DNA of 64,000 nucleotides from Fragilaria crotonensis (GCA_022925895.1 JAKSYS010000031.1:1-64000); one strand, 5' to 3'. Counted from the first letter of the stretch, positions 43,493 to 54,863 are shown. The notes: generated by a model not told the origin, from the sequence alone. Program-made: numbers and translations.

Positions 43493-44333
43493 TTATCCCA
43501 ACTCGTACAGCACCATGTACGCCGTTGTTGCAGCGCCCATAGCGCTGTCCAATCGACTCATGTTATCGTCATTAAATCGTGTCCAAGCCCTTTCGCCCAT
43601 TCCATACAGACGATTGGCATCGGCTGTATAATGGCCGCAGGATGCCGATGACCCAATATGGTTGCAAATACTGCGAATTTGGTAGCATGACGTTTGCGTC
43701 GCTTGGGCGGGAATTGTGACATCGTCGGCAACAAACTCTCCGAGTACAGAGCGTACATCGAGACTGAGTGATGAAGGAAACTCCACGGCAGATTGATTCT
43801 TTCGGTACGTGATACTGCTGTAATCTGGACTGATATCGACGATGAATCGCTTGAAAATGAAAAATCAATGCTGGCGGGAGTTTGGTGATTTCCGTTGTTT
43901 GGGTGGCTGATTCACAAAAGCACTTCTCGCATTTCAGCTCGCGTTTTTCTGGAGCAAAGAACTTTCGCAAACCCTCTTCCACACTTGTACAAGACTAAAA
44001 CAATAAATTCGAACTGCTGGTATTATTACGCTATTCGCGGTGTTGCACCCACACCCAGTGGTTGTAGACTGAGAATAGCATTATAAAAGCAATACAACAT
44101 ATACCTTCATCTACAATGTAATCATCATCTGTTGGAACAGGAGGGAACGCAAAAAGTCCATCCACACTGAGGCGGTGAAACGATCGCACCCTGTTTCCGT
44201 CGATGCCGTCGCGAGCAAGAAGAAGAGGCAAATGAGCAGCGACGGCGTCAGTTGCATTTGCCTCACCCTCAAGAGACGATTCGGTTTTGATGCGCCGCGC
44301 ATGCCCTTGTTCCACACTGGCATCAAGATACAT
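43493..44333 (-). pseudogene. Ubiquitin-specific protease (USP), C-terminal remnant
   Basis: The remnant carries the USP zinc-finger-like Cys pairs (LKCEKCFCES), the LPPALIFHFKRF block, the catalytic His box SASCGHYTADA, and the closing WTRFNDD ... AYMVLYEL. Without the N-terminal Cys box (GxxNxGNTCY) it cannot be a deubiquitinase. A T-run near 43855 causes a one-base frameshift between HF and KRF. A likely 110-nt intron (GTATATG ... TTTTAG, 44104-43995) precedes the Cys pairs, but the flanking frames do not join cleanly. An acidic segment (44333-44105) lies upstream, and a stop separates it from the J-domain gene's 3' end. It is probably a gene truncated by rearrangement; an assembly error or unseen distant exons are alternatives. 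Confidence 0.78.
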
Positions 44334-44395
44334 GGGTTGAGACCCACTCCCATCACGTCACAAAATGGAAACCAAATATTCAAATACGCTTCCTC

Positions 44396-47300
44396 TCACT
44401 CGTATTTCCTGAAATCTTTTACTTGGTATTCTTCAATATCACCGACAGTCGTAGTAAAGATAGCTGTGCTGTGGTCTTGGCGGTTTATCGTGCGGGAACG
44501 GGCCGCTTCGGCTTGAGAAGGTTCCATTGTTTCCGCGAAGAACTTCTTCACCTTGGTAGTGTTGCGGCTCAATCCGAGTTGCGATTGATGACATACACGG
44601 GACGTTGGCGACACAAACCCCGGAGCAGGTGCGTACCGTTTTTCGTTGCGTGGAGAATGGATGTCTACCAAGGCAGCCCTCCACCGACCACGACAACGTA
44701 ATATGATCTTCTTTCGATCCTTCTTGATATACTTCTTCGCCAGCTGTTTGATGCTTTTCATGGTTTCGTTGCACATTTTGTCATCCAAAAAGTGTCTCCA
44801 CGCAGTCTCTAGTAACCCGACCGTTTCCGTCATGGCTCTTCTCACCCGGTGTTTTCGGCTCGCTGGATTCCACCAAGGGAACAAATCTTTCGAATTGGCG
44901 ACACATTTCAGGACTGCAACAATCGAGGTCAAATGCTCCGAAAGCCTCTTTTGTAGTTCATCCGAGTCATTCGCGAGAGCCTCTTCAATAATATCTCTCA
45001 TGGAACGGCTATCAAGTAGGGCCCTTACACAGAGGGACCGCTTGGCAGGATCTTTCACCTTCATTTTACCATGTGCGTAGTTCGAGACATCAAGATTGAA
45101 TTGCTTGAGTAAAGAATCTGTAACGACGGTAATCACGTCGTCGTTTTGACTGTTGTGTGGATCCATAGACAAGCCACGAATACTCGTGGCAAAGCATTTC
45201 ATCTTGACTTCAAAATCAAGAGCATCAACTACAGCGTAAAGCATGGGCAAGCTCGATACCGACTCTACAGTTGCAAATGCCTTTGTAGGACTGGCGGTGT
45301 CATCGACACATACCAGAGTGTTTTGAAAGCGTGGCGGTCCCGTGCTGACCCGAAGCTCTCCAACTTTCCAAGTCGACCGAACTCCCTTTTTATCGACCAG
45401 TATTGGACCCGAACCCAAAGACCACGGCTCCACGGTGTGTGGTCTGAGCTTATCCACTTGTAAGTGCTTCTTAAGGGCAGTACTGCGTCTCTCTAGAATC
45501 TTCTCGATCTTCTTCTGGCTTGGCTGCTTCTTGCCCAGCTGTTTGATCTTGATGGAAACAGTGTCACAGAACGGGATTTGCCTCCCGATCGAGAAGCCCG
45601 TTGATCGCTCCTTCTCTAGTGCGGAAGCAAAGTCCTGGCGATACGACTTCTGATTCACTTTCTCTGATCTGACTACCGGTAGTAGTTCGCTGTTTTGATT
45701 CACAACGGTACTGAAACCTGTCAACTGAGGTGAAAGATGTTGAACGGCCTTGCAATTACCGCCCACTACTAGGAATCGAGTGGACTCTTCAAAGTCAAAG
45801 ACACTGTTGAGAAGTCGGGAGGGTGTGCATTCTATTTTCCTGGCATCGCTATTGTTGGGTTGCAGGATACAATCATCGTTCAATATGACCACAAGGTTGG
45901 CTTTGAAAGCTTCTCCTATCAAAACACCTTCCGAAACTTGACCAGCATCGATGTGTCCATACCTTGAAAGTGAATAAACCTTTGGGGTAAGACGCAGCGT
46001 ATTCTTGACAACTGTCTCCCAGGCTTCGACTTGACGCGGATTCGAGGCGGTGCTTGTAACGATGATTACATCTGAATCTTTATGGGGCTGAAATTTTGGC
46101 TGGCAGCTGATGACAAACTTTCGCCTTTGAATGAGGCGCTTCTTTCCGTCCGCTTCGTGAGTGCCATCTGCCTTAAGTCTTGGAATCTTCTGAATGAAGA
46201 CGTCCATCTGTAAGGCAGCTCGTGCAGCAACTGGCACCTCCATTGATGCAAGCTTTAGCGACACTTGTAGGGTAGACTCGCGGTTTCCTGCAATGTATGG
46301 GACCTCCTCCCTATAGCCTTGCTTGCCGTTGTCAAGTCTTGCTGGATTGATATTGACCACATTGCCGCTCTCTCCGCGCACTTGTATCTTCTCGATTGAA
46401 ATGCCATGGATTCCGTCTTCGCCCGAGAAATAGAACTGAACGAAGACGATCCGCTCTGTAACAGACACCCTACCTAGGCTCTGATTCGATACATTTGACA
46501 ACGTCAGTCTGACAAATGTCGTTTCTTGTGGAGCCAACGAACGCAGTCCTCGTACCCCGTTCTGATTTTCAATTGGGTACCTGATTTTAAGCTCTTCCCC
46601 TGTGAGTACATCGTGGAAGTCGTCATACCTTTCTTCAAAATCCGAGAGGAGTGGTGAGTCAATCATGTTCTCAGGTCCAAGTTGATGTGCTTGATATCGA
46701 ATCCATGCTTTTTGACGAATAGGCTCAAAGTCCTCACCCTTCTCCATGACCATCGGATAAGGACAACTGAAACGTAGGTATCCTTCTTTGGCGGATCCTG
46801 TGCCTCCAGGAAAGATAGTGCTGCCACGCGCCAGAAATAGCCTGTCCGAGGACTCAGTCTCGACATATTGTGAAGCATAGAAGCGAACAAGAACCCGATG
46901 AGCAGGGCTTTCCATCTCGCCGGTGTTTTCAATCTGACAAGAGTTGATGATCACATGCTCGCCGAACTCGTACGTCTTCAAGTCCTTCATGTCGGACAGC
47001 TGATTTGTCTCAGTTTTTCGGAATTCAAGATTATACCGTGCATCGTGCATGGTGCTTGTCTTGTCTGCTGCTATCACTCGAATTACAAATGTCCCTTCTG
47101 AGCCTTCCTCGCCGTGATACAATGGAGAGCTTGGTGTACGTCCTGGCTTCCCACGATTGCCATTCCACCCTCCTTCATTACGGTGGTAGTCGGTTTTGGT
47201 TTGCTGGTCTCCATTTCTGTCCGTGTAGTATGAAGTTGTTGTCCAGCTATACGAGGAACCACCTCTTCCGCCAGCTCCACCAGCACCTCCTCGTCCATGT

Positions 47301-48319
47301 TGGCCTGCTTCACCGCGAGCACCACCAGCAATCCGCGATGTTGCTCTGGTTCTGGGGTGACAACCTTTGAGGCGCATCAAGAGATAGATGTCGCCTTTGT
47401 GGAGTTGGACTTCCACAAACCCACCTCGGCCGCCGTCACCTCCATTGGTACCCAGCCCTCCATCACCACCATCTCCTCCGGGCCCTCCATCAGTACCGAC
47501 ACTCCAACGAGTAGCATTATTTCCGTCTTTGCCACGATATCCATTGCCTCCGTTTCCTCCGCACCCGCCTCGCCCACCTCTCCCGCCGCATGCAGACCAG
47601 TCGACATATTGAAATGATTTGAGAGGTATTTTACGAAGAACATCCCTTCTTGGGTCTAGAAGTTCCCCTCCTAGAAGACCATCCACAACAACTTCAAAGT
47701 ACCCTTGAGTATGAATTACTGTCTTCATATAAATCTTCCAGTCTGTGCCTTGCCTGCCGTTGTCAGCAGGACCCGCGTTTGATCCTTTTCCCCCATCCAT
47801 GCCAAAGGAATATCCATTCCTTCCTGGATTTCCATGATCTGCATCTCTGCCATGTCCTCCGTTGCCTTCGTAGACAAATGCGTGAGCCTTAAACTGGCCT
47901 GTGTACGTGCTCCCGCCAATGTCACCAGGCTTGGCTTTTGGTTTGTCGTTGTGCTGACGACGGCCGTTCCGAGAATATTGACGACGACGCTCTTCGTCTG
48001 CATTGTATCGGTTCGAAAAGTCCTCCCTATTGTTGTAGGCTTTCCCCTGCTCTGATGCACGCTGCTGCTCTGCCTCTTTTCGGTTCTCTTTTCGAAGCCG
48101 ATCGTATTCCCTTCTTTTCTCAGCGTCCATCAAGGTTTCTTTCGCATCGTTGATTTGGAACATTTTCACCGTAAAGTCACGTTCTTCCTCTTCGCTCGTT
48201 GCCTTGTCAGGGTGAAATTTTCGGCACATTCTGAAGTATGCCTTCTTGATCTCACTCTCGGTGGCATCGGAGGCCACCCCCAACACCTCATAGTAGTCAA
48301 CGTCGGCAGTGTCGGTCAT
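44396..48319 (-). CDS. Large J-domain (DnaJ) protein with Gly-rich region
   Basis: One 1307-residue frame. A J domain lies at residues 8-75 with the HPD triad at 36-38 and YYEVLGV at its start, so it should stimulate an Hsp70 partner. A charged linker (75-130) follows. Residues 150-360 contain Gly-rich, collagen-like tracts (GGRGGRGGCGGNGGNG, GGPGGDGGDGG, GRGGAGGAGGRGG). The remaining 900 or so residues form beta-rich segments without motifs I recognise, followed by a basic C terminus. There is no signal peptide or zinc-finger DnaJ repeat, so it is a type III J protein, probably cytosolic. Similar long Gly-rich J proteins occur in diatoms and other protists; the client is unknown. The start at 48319 is the first ATG. 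The stop lies 62 bp from the USP remnant. Confidence 0.88.
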   Translation of the reverse strand: MTDTADVDYYEVLGVASDATESEIKKAYFRMCRKFHPDKATSEEEERDFTVKMFQINDAKETLMDAEKRREYDRLRKENRKEAEQQRASEQGKAYNNREDFSNRYNADEERRRQYSRNGRRQHNDKPKAKPGDIGGSTYTGQFKAHAFVYEGNGGHGRDADHGNPGRNGYSFGMDGGKGSNAGPADNGRQGTDWKIYMKTVIHTQGYFEVVVDGLLGGELLDPRRDVLRKIPLKSFQYVDWSACGGRGGRGGCGGNGGNGYRGKDGNNATRWSVGTDGGPGGDGGDGGLGTNGGDGGRGGFVEVQLHKGDIYLLMRLKGCHPRTRATSRIAGGARGEAGQHGRGGAGGAGGRGGSSYSWTTTSYYTDRNGDQQTKTDYHRNEGGWNGNRGKPGRTPSSPLYHGEEGSEGTFVIRVIAADKTSTMHDARYNLEFRKTETNQLSDMKDLKTYEFGEHVIINSCQIENTGEMESPAHRVLVRFYASQYVETESSDRLFLARGSTIFPGGTGSAKEGYLRFSCPYPMVMEKGEDFEPIRQKAWIRYQAHQLGPENMIDSPLLSDFEERYDDFHDVLTGEELKIRYPIENQNGVRGLRSLAPQETTFVRLTLSNVSNQSLGRVSVTERIVFVQFYFSGEDGIHGISIEKIQVRGESGNVVNINPARLDNGKQGYREEVPYIAGNRESTLQVSLKLASMEVPVAARAALQMDVFIQKIPRLKADGTHEADGKKRLIQRRKFVISCQPKFQPHKDSDVIIVTSTASNPRQVEAWETVVKNTLRLTPKVYSLSRYGHIDAGQVSEGVLIGEAFKANLVVILNDDCILQPNNSDARKIECTPSRLLNSVFDFEESTRFLVVGGNCKAVQHLSPQLTGFSTVVNQNSELLPVVRSEKVNQKSYRQDFASALEKERSTGFSIGRQIPFCDTVSIKIKQLGKKQPSQKKIEKILERRSTALKKHLQVDKLRPHTVEPWSLGSGPILVDKKGVRSTWKVGELRVSTGPPRFQNTLVCVDDTASPTKAFATVESVSSLPMLYAVVDALDFEVKMKCFATSIRGLSMDPHNSQNDDVITVVTDSLLKQFNLDVSNYAHGKMKVKDPAKRSLCVRALLDSRSMRDIIEEALANDSDELQKRLSEHLTSIVAVLKCVANSKDLFPWWNPASRKHRVRRAMTETVGLLETAWRHFLDDKMCNETMKSIKQLAKKYIKKDRKKIILRCRGRWRAALVDIHSPRNEKRYAPAPGFVSPTSRVCHQSQLGLSRNTTKVKKFFAETMEPSQAEAARSRTINRQDHSTAIFTTTVGDIEEYQVKDFRKYE

Positions 48320-49224
48320 GCTGCTTCTTTATACTTGTGAGGGCAGTCAGTGAGTACTCAGGGGATGATTTGGCGATGACAATGCATTACGTGAATCTGC
48401 GCGGAGATTGCCCGTCTCCTTGTGACTGGAGGAGGTTGCTTTTCTCATTTGACTGTGAACCCCCGGTCGTGTAGGACCCAGTTCAGGGCAGCAGTCCCAG
48501 ACCAACAATGCGATGGACAGGCCGAATCGACAAACAAACAACAAAGTTAAGAAGCGCTTCGAGACCCGGTGTGACTGCCACAAGAGAGACCGCAAAGGGA
48601 ACGACGAATGCATGGACCATGACGATGATCCTCAACTTCAAGGACAGGTTTCCCGTGTCAGATGAGCATTTTTGCATGCGTCGATGCGCATCGTCCTTCA
48701 ATGAACGAACCGAAGCTGGGCCATTGACGTACATTGTGTCTTGAGCGTGCTGGATGATCTGAAGGCAAGAAGAAGGTACGTGGTTGTTGCTGATGTGTGC
48801 TCTTCTGATTTGTGTGATGATTTTGCTATTCGTCAAACAATTCATGTTCTTTTCTTGGGGTTTTCAAGTGCTGTGGCTTGAAGAGATTTTTTCAGCAAAA
48901 TCTCGATAAATCAAGAGGCATTGAACACGATCCGGGTTTCAAGTGCTGTGACTTGAAGAGAATTTTCCAGCAATATAGCGTAAGGTCTACTCAATCCTAC
49001 TTGTCGGACAAAGTCATAGAATGAATCTTGGCGTCTTGATTCTGGATTCGCGTGTGGAGTTGCGGATGCAGGATATGTCATCCCCAACCCTAAACAGAAC
49101 AGTACGCAAATCGTGAAAGAGTGTTGTACGGCCTTTTTCGCACTGTCACACGAATGGCTTGAACCACGTGCAAAGACTGTGACAAACACGACAGTATTGA
49201 TAGCACAAAGTCGATCAATCAAAT
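48320..49224. other. Gene-free spacer with a direct repeat
   Basis: No gene is supported; short frames at 48347-48845 look accidental. A 45-bp direct repeat (TTTCAAGTGCTGTGGCTTGAAGAGA and its variant) lies at 48862-48906 and 48936-48980. Confidence 0.55.
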
Positions 49225-50100
49225 CTAAACTCTACTAGCTGGATTGTTTCGAGAGAATGAGCTCGAAACAATCTTATCCACAAGATGTTTCCTTGCCACG
49301 TCCATGTCGACGTGGCCGTTTTGTTCCTTCTTCCCGGTAACGAGTACAAAACCTTCATCGTCAACCCAACGAACCTTTTTTACGGTCTGTTCCTCGTCCG
49401 TCCCGGCGGTTTTCCTCGACGGGATGGTCGACGGGATCATGTAATCGAGGTCGGTGATCTTTAGTAGGCCTAGGACAAAATCCCTAAACTTTCGGAACAA
49501 TGCGCCATGGAGCGGCTTTGTAAAAAAATCCGCAAGCATCTTTAACGTGTGACAGTGTCGTATCTCGATACCCATCTGCTTCGTAATATCCTTGATCCAG
49601 AAGTACCGGATGTCGAGGTGTCTCCTCCTGATGTTCTCCCATTGGTCTCTAACTTGATGGCGCTCTCGTTGTCTTGTTCCAGGAAATTCTTTTCCGGTGG
49701 ATAGGCCTGCTCTGTCATAAATCGGGTTACCCATACCGTGTTCGGCAGATAGTCGCTGACACCAACCATTTCGGCGTGGGTGGAGCTCGTTGTGTTCATT
49801 TTGTGATTGGTCGACTTGCAGTTTATGCCTCCGTGACCATAAGACATGACGCCGCCAGTGTGAATACGCATATCTGGCTGGACTGCGAACGGCGGATTGC
49901 GACATACAACAGTTTCGCGGACACGCTGTGAAAAACCTCAGCTTCTGCATCGCCAAGACGTGGGAGTTTGGTGTCGACTTTGAACAGGGTACGTCGTGCG
50001 GGCGTTGCCGCTTTTCTTTTTAATCTCCATGCCCGACTCAGCGATCGCCTCTCGCAGATATTCCTTCATTGTGATGATGGCAGTGCGCTCAATCTAGTAA
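49225..50100 (-). mobile_element. Ty1/copia pol fossil fragment (RNase H end)
   Basis: Minus-strand frames carry STNHKMNTTSSTHAEMVGVS, FLEQDNESAIKLE, RHLDIRYFWIKD and LADFFTKPLHGALFRKFRD, all RNase H-region signatures of copia pol. Near 50.0 kb a segment upstream reads MKEYLREAIAESGMEIK, the usual connection region. No LTRs were recognised. It is broken by about three or four breaks and is a 5'-truncated remnant. Confidence 0.78.
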
Positions 50101-52130
50101 GGGGGGAGATATGAGGTAGAATCTTGAGTACTAGCAAATTTTCTGGTATACCTGACTAAAACCTCAGGAATGTGAGCAATTTTTCCAGGTTTACAAGTTT
50201 TACACTGTGGGTACCGTAGGCCCTCCATCAGGGGGCTTATGTATGGTGTTAAGTGGAGGTAATTATAAAAAAAGCGGAGAAGAAGGGAGAAAAATGAGAG
50301 AAAAATTGTACTGTGGACCAGATACTAGGAGCCATGTACTACTGCTAGTACGTCGTACGTCGTACACTACCTGGTGTTGGTGCTGTGCCATGACATTGGT
50401 GCTAAGGTTACCAAATACTACTACAAGCATTAATCCTTTTGTTTTGATCAAGCATGACTTTGTAAATGTGGTCATCACCTCAGTGAAGAGCATGTGGATG
50501 TGGATGAATTTATCAGGAGTAGTATTTTATAATGTGTGTTGCTAGAAATGTAAAATGGAAATGCTTTTGAAGTTGTCCAATAGCACACACAGCAGACAAT
50601 TGTAAATTCTATCTCTCTTCAAATGGCAAAAATTGTGAGACAAGTCACAGCAAGAGATATAATTTGACTTGCTCAGTGCATGTGTCTTGCTCATTCTGAT
50701 GCATGATGCCTGGGACTCTACCTCACATCGAAGTTGGTGCAAATGCAATGCAATATGAGTATTGATCTGCAGTTGATTATGTGTAGGATTCATCTTGGTA
50801 AGTTGGATGAAATCATGACAGAATGAGACATGCCATACAGTCACCCTTCAAGGAAATACAAAATGAATGCAATGTGTTTGACTGGGGTGCCACATCCAAT
50901 TGCCAATAAAATTTAAGCAAGGAAACTCTTAATGCCCTCATTATGCTTTTAGACAAATGCCTCCACAAAGGCCATTTAATTGAATGTTGGGAGAAATCTT
51001 AGCAGCATGAGCAAAATGCAACAACAATAAAGTTCTTTCTTGTTCTTCCTGTGCCCAGCAAATCAAATTGCAGCTGTCTGCAATGATCTCATTGACATAG
51101 TAGTATAAAGATGGGTTTCAGCAAAATACTGTGCTGAAGTTGGCTATCAGCAATCAACTGGCTGTGTTGTGATCCTTGACACAGTATGAAAGTCTTAACC
51201 AATAGTGCTGAAAGGATCTTGCTGTTGTCTTACGAGACTTGTTTTTGACATTCAAAACCTGTAAGTCCTTCATTTGCACAGGTCTAGATTTGAAATTTCA
51301 TTCAACTTTTGCTCTTGAGAAGTTCAAGCTTGGTGCCATGATTATGATGAAAAATGAATGGATAGTATCACTTGTCTAGAGCAACATGCATCATCCTACT
51401 GTCAGAAATGGATCACACTAAAGAAGTATGATTCAGTGGTTTAAAGTATGCAAATTTGAAACACCTAGCTAAGTGACACGCAATAGTGCAAATACAGGAA
51501 TGCATTTGATTAATCACACTAAAGAAGTATGATTCAGTGGTTTAAAGTATGCAAATTTGAAACACCTAGCTAGGTGACACGCAATAGTGCAAATACAGGA
51601 AGAATGCATTTGATTAAAGAGGTAATGTGGACAATCTTTAACAATTTTGAGACTTACATACATATTAGAACTATTATCGGGTTGTCACCGCCTTTGATCT
51701 TAAACAAGACCAAAGTGTGTAGGGCTCCTGGTTTTTATACACTGCAGAGTTACTACAAGACTCAAGTTTACCCTCAAAATGAGCAAGAAGGCCAGGAGCA
51801 GATACTGGTATTCTAGTGCATTAAGGTCTCACTGCAATTTCCCATCATGATGCTTCTGAATGTTTTGTCAGTAGCTTGGCCATCACAATCACATTTATCA
51901 AACATGCATGGCATGTTTGCTCCTTGGTGCTTGCATCTGCTCCTTGCTTGCATCTTGTTACTAGTATACTATGTTCAGAGTGAAATGTCAGGAAGTTTGA
52001 AGCTGAAACATACGTCCACAGCAGGATGGAAATGGCACAATAGTGAGACTGAGCAGAGTGGTGTTAGTGATTTGTGAGACTTTGCAGAGTGGTGTTGAAG
52101 ATTTTTATTCCTTTCGCGTATCTCCACGTA
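50101..52130. other. AT-rich gene-free region
   Basis: No gene. It includes GTACGTCGTACGTCGTAC near 50350, a 101-bp tandem duplication (separate entry) and, at 52040-52100, two copies of GCAGAGTGGTGTT. Confidence 0.55.
51412..51616. repeat. Tandem duplication, 101-bp period
   Basis: Two nearly identical copies (51412-51512 and 51513-51616). The second has a 3-bp addition and one or two changes. The unit starts ATCACACTAAAGAAGTATG and ends near TGCATTTGATT. Confidence 0.92.
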
Positions 52131-52616
52131 CAGGTTTAAACCATATAGTGGGACTAAAAAAAAGTATCGATACCAAAAAACCGGTCGTTAGAGACCGAAA
52201 GCACCTCAAAACGTTCAGAATTGTAGAGCGCACAAACTGGTCGAAGTAGAATGGCAAAAGGACGGATAGCAAGAAAGATATGTTTAGTCGGATTTTTTTT
52301 TTAGTCGATTTTTTTAACTGAGTAGTGGGACTGTCGTGCATTTATCGTGTTGCCAATTTTGAAAACAATTCCCGATTCACCTTGATCCACTTTCTGCCGC
52401 CAAAACATTTACTCGACTTTTGGGCATCATAACTTTTATGCGTACCAAGTATGCCATAACATCCAAGTGTAACCCCTGCTGAATAACTGTTCGCTACCGT
52501 TCTTAAGTAGCGCAATCTACAGCCTTCAGGGATGTATTAAGTGTGATAACGACCATTTTGGTTGGCGTCCCACTACTCTTTGAAAAAAACCCGTCCCACT
52601 ATATGGTTTATACTTG
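52131..52616. mobile_element. TA-flanked MITE, Tc1/mariner- or pogo-like ends
   Basis: A 486-bp element. It begins CAGGTTTAAACCATATAGTG and ends in the inverted CACTATATGGTTTATACTTG; the inverted repeats are about 24 bp with two or three differences. TA lies on both sides (52129-52130 and 52617-52618), as expected from Tc1/mariner/pogo insertion. AGTGGGAC/GTCCCACT recurs inside near 52320 and 52568. No transposase is present. Confidence 0.78.
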
Positions 52617-52735
52617 TACCACCCACAGGACGAACTGAACACTACAGTATTGCGTCGTACTGGAGTGCGGTCGTACCACCATACAAGTACTCTGAGTACT
52701 AGCACCGGTAGTACTCTGGCACTCTGGCAGGTTTC

Positions 52736-52888
52736 GATTAGAATGCAAGGAAATGACGTCAAGCCGTACCAATCAGTACCGAGCCCTGCATGTACAACCT
52801 ACGGTGATACAGTACTCCAGTAAGACAGTAGCATAGGGAGAGCATGCTGATTGGTACGGCTTGACGTCATTTCCTTGCATTCTAATCG
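52736..52888. repeat. Perfect 42-bp inverted repeat with 69-nt loop, TGACGTCA in each arm
   Basis: Arms 52736-52777 and 52847-52888 are exact reverse complements (start CGATTAGAATGCAAGGAAAT). Each arm contains the palindrome TGACGTCA (52755-52762 and 52862-52869), the classical bZIP/CREB-type site, and an inverted CCAAT box (ACCAATCAG/CTGATTGGT). The loop is GTAC-rich. Confidence 0.93.
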
Positions 52889-54331
52889 GATCCGACATAT
52901 TCCGAGTTTCCGAATGGCACGTACATGCTACTGCGTACACCAGAGTACTCGGAGTATGTACAGAGTTTTTGTGCTCCTAAAGCAGTACATATTGTACGCT
53001 GGGCTACGGCGGACTCAATGAGCTTTACGACGATATGATTGGTCGACGGCAATGGAGCAATAAGCTTTTCTACGATGTGATTGGTTGCTGCCGGCTGCGT
53101 TGTACCGAGAAAATCTCTGTACATATCACGTAGCTTGAAAGCTTATTGCTTCCACTATCACCAGGCATGAGCCCATCAGGGAGTCCATATATGTGGTTTA
53201 CTAGTCGTATCATACAAATAATTCCGTTGTGATTGCTTCACTCTAGGGAGTTCTGTATTGACGAAATATTTTCTGTACTGCCTAGAGATATTTTTCGTAC
53301 ATTTACGACTCCTTATCAATATTTTTTTGCTTTTCCTTTTTGATCTTACATACTTGTATCTGCCATCAAAAGCGTTTCTAAAAAGGTTGTCGATTGTAAA
53401 GAGGTTTAACTTATTTCCTCTGTATTTCTGCCAGATCTCGCCTCTCATTTGTTGTGTTGCCTTGATGTAGTACTACGTAGTGTGTGGTACAATTGGCATG
53501 TTTCCATATTATAGAGTTGTATAAGCAATTGTCACGATGCATTCGGCATCCTTTGTGATGGACAATTCTCTCTTTGTCACTGTCCTTTCAGGGTTTGACA
53601 GCAACTCGAACATGGAGGGGTCTTCCCCCTATTAGTTTTCCGAATCTTTTAATACTATAGGACAAGATTCACGTCTGAAATTGGTCGTTGTCCTTACAAG
53701 CGCTACTTATAAGGAAGAATACAATTTGAAGATGCAGCCATTGGCATCCAACAGTGAGATCGTTGGGGCATTGAGATATGGCATAGTATCTTTACACTGA
53801 TCCTCCATCAAAGTGATCTGGTTTTGCAAGAAGGAAAGTCTGAGTGTCATTTGAGGTCAAAAATTAGCTTTGAATTGTGTTCAATGGCTTCGGCGTTGGC
53901 AATCAAAGTCCCCACCGCAGCACCACATCTAAGGGGGCAAATCTGAGGTTTAATCCTATATCGGAGTTTTTGCATTCGGGATATACTAAGAAGATAAAAC
54001 AGATACATCCATTAAAAAACAGATTGACATATTGTTCAATGAACGAGGTCGGAGTTCGTATTCTGTCATTTTTATTCTGATTTCGGAAGTTCAACATTCT
54101 GATTTTGGATTAAAATTATTGAGGAATCCGTTTCAAAAGACATTCGATGGTGACATGTAACATGTCATCCTATCGGACACTGGTATAAGGAATTCTGATG
54201 TCGTGTATGTCTTTATCCATGGTGTTTTACTTCCTGTAATTGAAATGTTGTAATGAGGTATCTGAAGTTTTTTTAACCATATTAATAATCAAACTAATTA
54301 ATCATTTATATTGCAGTCACAGTGTATGATA
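52889..54331. other. Gene-free region
   Basis: Two more GATTGGT boxes sit in an imperfect 45-bp tandem repeat (about 53025-53095, TACGACGATATGATTGG and TACGATGTGATTGG). The rest is AT-rich and featureless; small frames are not supported. Confidence 0.5.
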
Positions 54332-54598
54332 TTAAAGTTGCATGCTTGGGTGAAACTCATGTGACACATTCATAGCAATCACATTTTCAAACAATGTATC
54401 GTAGAGTCCCATGTCATCCTTGGGGACAATTCTGCGCTTTTTGGCGTCTGGTTCACATGCTGGCTTGGCACTCTTTCGATCACGTCGGCATTCCACAAAT
54501 ACATTCAACAACTCATTGTTAAAGACGCCTCCACGTGAAACACGGTCTTCAACCACCAAATCATACAATTCATTGTACTTTGCCAAACCTTGCTCCAA
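54332..54598 (-). CDS. Unknown short coding segment, possibly a 3' exon
   Basis: About 90 codons on the minus strand with protein-like composition: EQGLAKYNELYDLVVEDR, GVFNNELLNVFVECRRDRKS and a basic KKRRIVPKD motif. The frame begins with TTG rather than ATG, and a stop lies a few codons upstream, so it is either a terminal exon or a relic. No family is recognised. Confidence 0.35.
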   Translation of the reverse strand: MEQGLAKYNELYDLVVEDRVSRGGVFNNELLNVFVECRRDRKSAKPACEPDAKKRRIVPKDDMGLYDTLFENVIAMNVSHEFHPSMQL

Positions 54599-54863
54599 CC
54601 ATCCAATACCGGTGTGTTAGGCAACCGTCTTGTTGTGTGTTACACCACAACGTTTTGTTTTTCTTGAAAACATAAACTTCCGCGCCTACGACAAATCAAA
54701 AATCGGTTGTAGGTGGCAAGTTTATAAACAACACATTGGTAATAACCACACTGATAATAAGAAACCTACCACAAGCGCACTTGGATTGTCTGTCTCCAAA
54801 CTGTGGCCCTGTTGAATGGCGTAAATCTTTTTTCACAAGACGCCTGTCATGAGCAATTGCATG

